A stretch of DNA of 8,578 nucleotides from contig JALVTI010000073.1 of NCBI GenBank assembly GCA_027035985.1, forward strand, positions 1-8,578, read 5' to 3'. Positions 8,001 to 8,578 of the stretch are shown piece after piece. The translations under genes were made by a program, and so were the position numbers. The notes under the pieces were generated by a model that did no database searches, was not told the origin of the DNA, and saw nothing but the letters and a program-made list of their open reading frames with translations. The DNA is from Aquificales bacterium (GTDB taxonomy: Bacteria > Aquificota > Aquificia > Aquificales > QOAS01). Positions within the stretch are counted from its first letter, which is position 1. Every line of letters starts with the position of its first letter.

Positions 8001-8087
8001 AAACAGAAATCCCAAAAGGGTGAGGAGAAATCGGAAAACACTAAAGAGGGTGAAAACAAAAATGAACAAAAGGGGGATAACAAATAA
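5022..8087 (+). CDS. clpB: ATP-dependent protein disaggregase ClpB (Hsp100), long form
   Basis: Hexameric AAA+ chaperone of the cytoplasm that, with the DnaK system, pulls proteins out of aggregates. Order of parts in 1021 residues: first Clp N repeat (about 5-70), coiled-coil-rich insertion (about 71-222), Clp N-like helices (223-275), Gly-rich linker, first ATPase domain with Walker A GDAGVGKT (341-348, K347), pore loop KYRG and Walker B FIDEIH (D412, E413), coiled-coil middle domain (about 545-650), second ATPase domain with GPTGVGKT (727-734, K733), pore loop GYVGYEEG, Walker B LLDEIEKAH (D799, E800) and sensor-2 GARPLRR, then a charged, low-complexity tail (about 988-1021). Both ATPase sites look intact. 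The middle domain marks it as ClpB rather than ClpA or ClpC. E. coli ClpB has 857 residues; the excess is mainly the N-terminal insertion and the tail. Transcribed alone, apparently from its own promoter. Confidence 0.97.
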   Translation: MVNENMLSKKSKEYLNLAKEIAKKYNDYKVDTDHLLLAFLSDRESPLYKIIEKRGIDTKNLRQQIVQHLEQLYDQIDKAVEAEAQRLINLRSEIMRIKSDIAGIQNEIQAIEKEKKRLQRALQEAKRYGDWFEEQSLALELQHLESVERHYLAQLKQVEESLAQVFDREAVRKFLKGELSIDGLVKTALEKSPLIEQLKEIGISPDRVIAKIAEKVFGRKPKEIDYAEYLTKVLEKAEDKAVSEKETEVKPYHIAASLIEAKDYIAGKLLEQIFGGGKGAMKDMTQELKEEEKSALERFTVDLTKLAEEGKLDPVVGREKEINQTIEVLLRRKKNNPVLVGDAGVGKTAIVEGLAQKIVNKEVPPELQDKRILALDMAGLMAGTKYRGEFEERLKKLLDELKKEGNAILFIDEIHTVVGAGKAEGAMDMANIMKPALARGEIRVIGATTVDEYRKYIEKDPALERRFQPIYVEEPSVETTIEILKALRPKFEQHHKVKISDEAIEAAAKLTHRYVTNRKLPDKAIDALDQACARKKLSVVMPPPELQEIERQLKQIEEEIVEANLKGDFEREAELKIKKIELEKKKNELLKKYGSVEARINAIKEEIKKVEEEIKKAVEEGDVDKEYELKKRLIELEKELKKLEKQKANEVVVTWDDVAAVVSEWTGIPVSRLKEEEKQKLLKLEEELHKRVIGQDHAVKAVAEAIRRARAGLKDPKRPIASFMFLGPTGVGKTELAKALAELLFGDEDAMIRLDMSEFKEEHSVAKLIGAPPGYVGYEEGSKLTEAVRRKPYSVILLDEIEKAHPRVFDLFLQVLDDGRLTDSKGRTVDFRNTVIIMTSNVGSQYLLNIPLDADEETMEKEFEKAKEKVLEELKMRFRPEFLNRIDEIITFKPLTMKELLQIVDLLIKRVNERLADRNMKIELTEEAKKELARRGYDPAFGARPLRRTIQKYIETPLADMILEGKFKEGDTIVVDYDKEKKEFVFLKKEEFEKQKSQKGEEKSENTKEGENKNEQKGDNK
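5232..5687 (+). other. Coiled-coil-rich insertion in the ClpB N-terminal domain
   Basis: Residues about 71-222 have no counterpart in E. coli ClpB, whose two N repeats follow each other directly and whose first Walker A motif is about 135 residues closer to the start. Residues 73-168 are rich in Glu, Lys, Gln and Leu with heptad-like spacing, suggesting a long helical hairpin. Residues about 178-217 (for example SPLIEQLKEIGIS) resemble the second half of a Clp N repeat, much like SPLYKIIEKRGID at 45-57. The insertion may therefore combine a coiled coil with part of an extra repeat. Boundaries are approximate. Confidence 0.6.
5844..5864 (+). promoter_or_regulatory. Candidate internal translation start for a short ClpB isoform (Met281)
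   Basis: GGAGGAGGT (5844-5852) is followed after 9 bases by an in-frame ATG (5862-5864, Met281); another ATG follows at 5871 (Met284). Initiation here would give a 741-residue protein lacking the whole N-terminal domain and starting just before the first ATPase domain. E. coli ClpB makes a similar N-truncated isoform from an internal start at the equivalent linker. The caution is that the site encodes a Gly-Gly-Gly linker, and glycine codons can resemble a Shine-Dalgarno sequence by chance. Confidence 0.45.
6657..6959 (+). repeat. Two-copy internal repeat in the ClpB middle domain
   Basis: Residues about 546-592 and 600-646 align without gaps at an offset of 54 residues. The core of the first copy (IEEEI at 556, GD at 567-568, ELK, then IELEK) recurs in the second (VEEEI at 610, GD at 621-622, ELK, then IELEK); I count 18 identities in 37 positions. 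In E. coli ClpB only the second half of the middle domain carries the GD...EL...I.ELEK pattern. Low-complexity Lys/Glu composition raises some of the similarity, but the shared GD and the ungapped alignment argue for a true duplication. Confidence 0.6.
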
Positions 8088-8118
8088 TCTCCTTTCCTCT
8101 TGAAGTTTCCTTAATTTT

Positions 8119-8578
8119 TTAATACTCCTTCTTTGGAGACCTGTTTAAGAGATTTTCAACCGCCTTTTCGAGGGATAAATTTTCGTACAAAACACGATAA
8201 ACAGTTTCGGTTATAGGTAGCTCCAGACCCAGTTTTTGCGCCATCTGGTAAACGGCTCTAACGGTATGATAACCCTCTACGGTTCCTATTTCCCGAAGGG
8301 CTTGATTTATATCTTTACCCTTTCCGATTTCCAATCCAAATCTGCGGTTTCTCGAGAGGTCTCCTGTGGCTGTAAGTACCAAATCCCCCAAACCGCTAAG
8401 CCCGTAAAAGGTATCCCTTTGAGCCCCCAAATGTTCGCCGAGAAAAGCCATTTCGTTTAAACCGCGTGTTATAAGCGCCGAACGGGCGTTTAAACCCATA
8501 TCCATGCCGTCGCAAATGCCGACCGCTATAGCCATAACATTCTTTAAGGCACCTCCAAGTTCTACCCCTTTTGTGTCG
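8119..8578 (-). CDS. gpsA: Glycerol-3-phosphate dehydrogenase [NAD(P)+], C-terminal 152 residues (5' end outside window)
   Basis: Reversibly converts dihydroxyacetone phosphate and NAD(P)H to sn-glycerol 3-phosphate, the backbone precursor of ester-linked phospholipids, in the cytoplasm. The visible part starts at DTKGVELGGALKN, whose Lys (codon 8542-8544) is the conserved catalytic lysine of the family. It continues through AIAVGICDGMDMGLNA, ALITRGLNEM, GLSGLGDLVLT (catalytic-region Asp) and SRNRRFG (substrate-binding Arg-Asn), and ends at SPKKEY with TAA. The reading frame is open to the window edge, so the N-terminal Rossmann domain must lie beyond it; Met at 8535 is internal, not the start. 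The gene converges on clpB, with 31 bases between their stop codons. Confidence 0.95.
   Translation of the reverse strand, partial: DTKGVELGGALKNVMAIAVGICDGMDMGLNARSALITRGLNEMAFLGEHLGAQRDTFYGLSGLGDLVLTATGDLSRNRRFGLEIGKGKDINQALREIGTVEGYHTVRAVYQMAQKLGLELPITETVYRVLYENLSLEKAVENLLNRSPKKEY

Noticed and set aside
8073..8095. Possible clpB terminator (GGGGAT, 8 bases, ATCTCC, then TTT)
   Set aside because: The 6-base stem includes a G-T pair, overlaps the last codons and stop, and is followed by only three T; too weak to call.
8119..8535. gpsA as a 138-residue complete or broken gene starting at 8535
   Set aside because: The frame continues to the window edge with conserved family sequence (GVELGGALKN), so it is truncated only by the window.

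Overview
The window looks like a piece of chromosome from a thermophilic bacterium, most likely of the phylum Aquificota. The evidence is the wording of the DnaE protein, which resembles what I remember of Aquifex DnaE in SAGGSLVAYA, DINKSD and the clamp motif QNSLF. The charged, Lys/Glu-rich proteins and the heavy use of AGG (Arg) and ATA (Ile) codons fit the same picture. I could not run a database search, so genus and species remain open.

Layout. From 29 to 4855 (+) lies dnaE, the alpha (catalytic) subunit of DNA polymerase III. It is interrupted in frame by a full-size intein with a LAGLIDADG homing endonuclease (1175-2413, 413 residues). The intein sits exactly between Gly and Ser of the GPGRG/SAGG nucleotidyltransferase motif, so the enzyme should be active only after protein splicing, as a 1195-residue polymerase. 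A 166-base spacer (4856-5021) follows. It holds a GC-rich hairpin whose T-run is on the minus-strand side, a sigma-70-type promoter, a HAIR-like inverted repeat over the -35 box, and a strong ribosome binding site. From 5022 to 8087 (+) lies clpB, a ClpB/Hsp100 disaggregase of 1021 residues, longer than usual. It has a coiled-coil insertion in its N-terminal domain, an apparent internal duplication in its middle domain, and a good internal ribosome binding site with an in-frame ATG at residue 281. From 8119 to the right edge (-) lies the 3' part of gpsA, the NAD(P)-dependent glycerol-3-phosphate dehydrogenase, convergent with clpB and cut off by the window.

Functionally these are three housekeeping genes (replication, protein quality control, phospholipid precursor supply) with no clear pathway link. 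The accessory element is the intein, which is AT-richer than the surrounding dnaE in the lines I sampled, as expected for a mobile element. I see no new multi-gene system. The points most worth following are the intein site and its four-cysteine cluster, the possible short ClpB isoform, the HAIR-like operator and the unusual ClpB architecture.
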